From the NCBI RefSeq assembly GCF_039555535.1, contig NZ_CP154630.1:3609001-3673000 (forward strand): a DNA stretch of 64,000 nucleotides, given 5' to 3'. The notes beneath the pieces were generated by a model. The model had not been told where the DNA came from. It was given only the letters and a program-made list of their open reading frames with translations, and made no database searches. A program made the translations under genes and the position numbers. This DNA is from Stenotrophomonas maltophilia (GTDB lineage Bacteria; Pseudomonadota; Gammaproteobacteria; Xanthomonadales; Xanthomonadaceae). Shown here one piece after another: positions 63,965 through 64,000 of the stretch (within the stretch, counting starts at the first letter, position 1; each line of letters begins with the position of its first letter).

Positions 63965-64000
63965 GCCAACCCACGGAATGCTCGCTGTTGCTGTTGCTTC

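Noticed and set aside
63533..64000. Possible CRISPR array in the repeat-rich end
   Set aside because: The repeats are inverted, few and of different kinds, with no regular spacer length and no cas gene.

Overview
The window is about 64 kb of high-GC chromosomal DNA from a gammaproteobacterium of the family Xanthomonadaceae, almost certainly a member of the Stenotrophomonas maltophilia complex. This rests on recognisable protein sequences (Bpt, PurT, AroK, AroB, GcvP, HflKC, PrpBC/AcnD), on local gene orders typical of that group, and on many intergenic palindromes that begin with GTAG, as in the small REP/SMAG repeats known from S. maltophilia. I see no prophage, insertion sequence, rRNA, tRNA or CRISPR array. 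The coding content is mostly core genome. The unusual material is in small accessory genes and in the intergenic repeats.

Layout. 0-8.9 kb: a partial unknown gene, a periplasmic copper chaperone, an enoyl-CoA hydratase/isomerase, thioesterase TesB, a sigma factor fused to a membrane domain, a secreted five-EF-hand protein, the N-end-rule transferase Bpt, a secreted EEP-family nuclease/phosphatase, and PurT. 9-13 kb: one compact operon (SPFH protein, Arc-like ribbon-helix-helix protein, DUF4177 protein, alpha/beta hydrolase, membrane protein) followed by a VanY-like carboxypeptidase. 13-24.5 kb: an M2 (ACE-like) peptidase lipoprotein, a siderophore-interacting protein, a Bcr/CflA-type exporter, gcvP behind a tandem glycine riboswitch, a VOC protein, an amino-acid permease and a PAS-AraC regulator. 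24.5-30.8 kb: an H1-like basic protein, a chemoreceptor, and an L,D-transpeptidase/M23 peptidase pair. 30.9-38.7 kb: hflK-hflC-DUF2065-purA, an AcuI-type reductase, pilH, cbpA, a peroxiredoxin and a ferritin-like protein. 38.9-46.2 kb: a lipoprotein alpha-2-macroglobulin with penicillin-binding protein PbpC. 46.4-56.4 kb: the propionate (2-methylcitrate) operon prpB-prpC-acnD-[parD-parE]-prpF-prpD with the divergent regulator prpR. 56.5-63.5 kb: DoxX, pdxH, a P-loop kinase, dodecin, aroK-aroB, a WGR protein, hemE and an MdtD-like exporter. 63.5-64 kb: non-coding repeats.

How the genes fit together. The prp block is a complete methylcitrate cycle with both dehydration routes (AcnD/PrpF and PrpD). 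It is preceded by a convincing sigma-54 promoter and by PrpR, which carries the GAFTGA motif needed to contact sigma-54. A ParDE-like toxin-antitoxin pair with its own operator lies inside this operon. AroK-AroB supply the shikimate pathway; PurT and PurA purine synthesis; PdxH and HemE cofactors. PbpC with alpha-2-macroglobulin, the L,D-transpeptidase with the M23 peptidase, and the M15 carboxypeptidase all act on the envelope.

Most notable non-coding finding: the last 400 bases hold two inverted units of about 100 nt with the same fold (a 23-25 bp outer stem and two inner hairpins). Much of their stem sequence differs, but pairing is kept, which suggests a structure under selection. A degenerate third copy seems to lie at about 13.1-13.2 kb.
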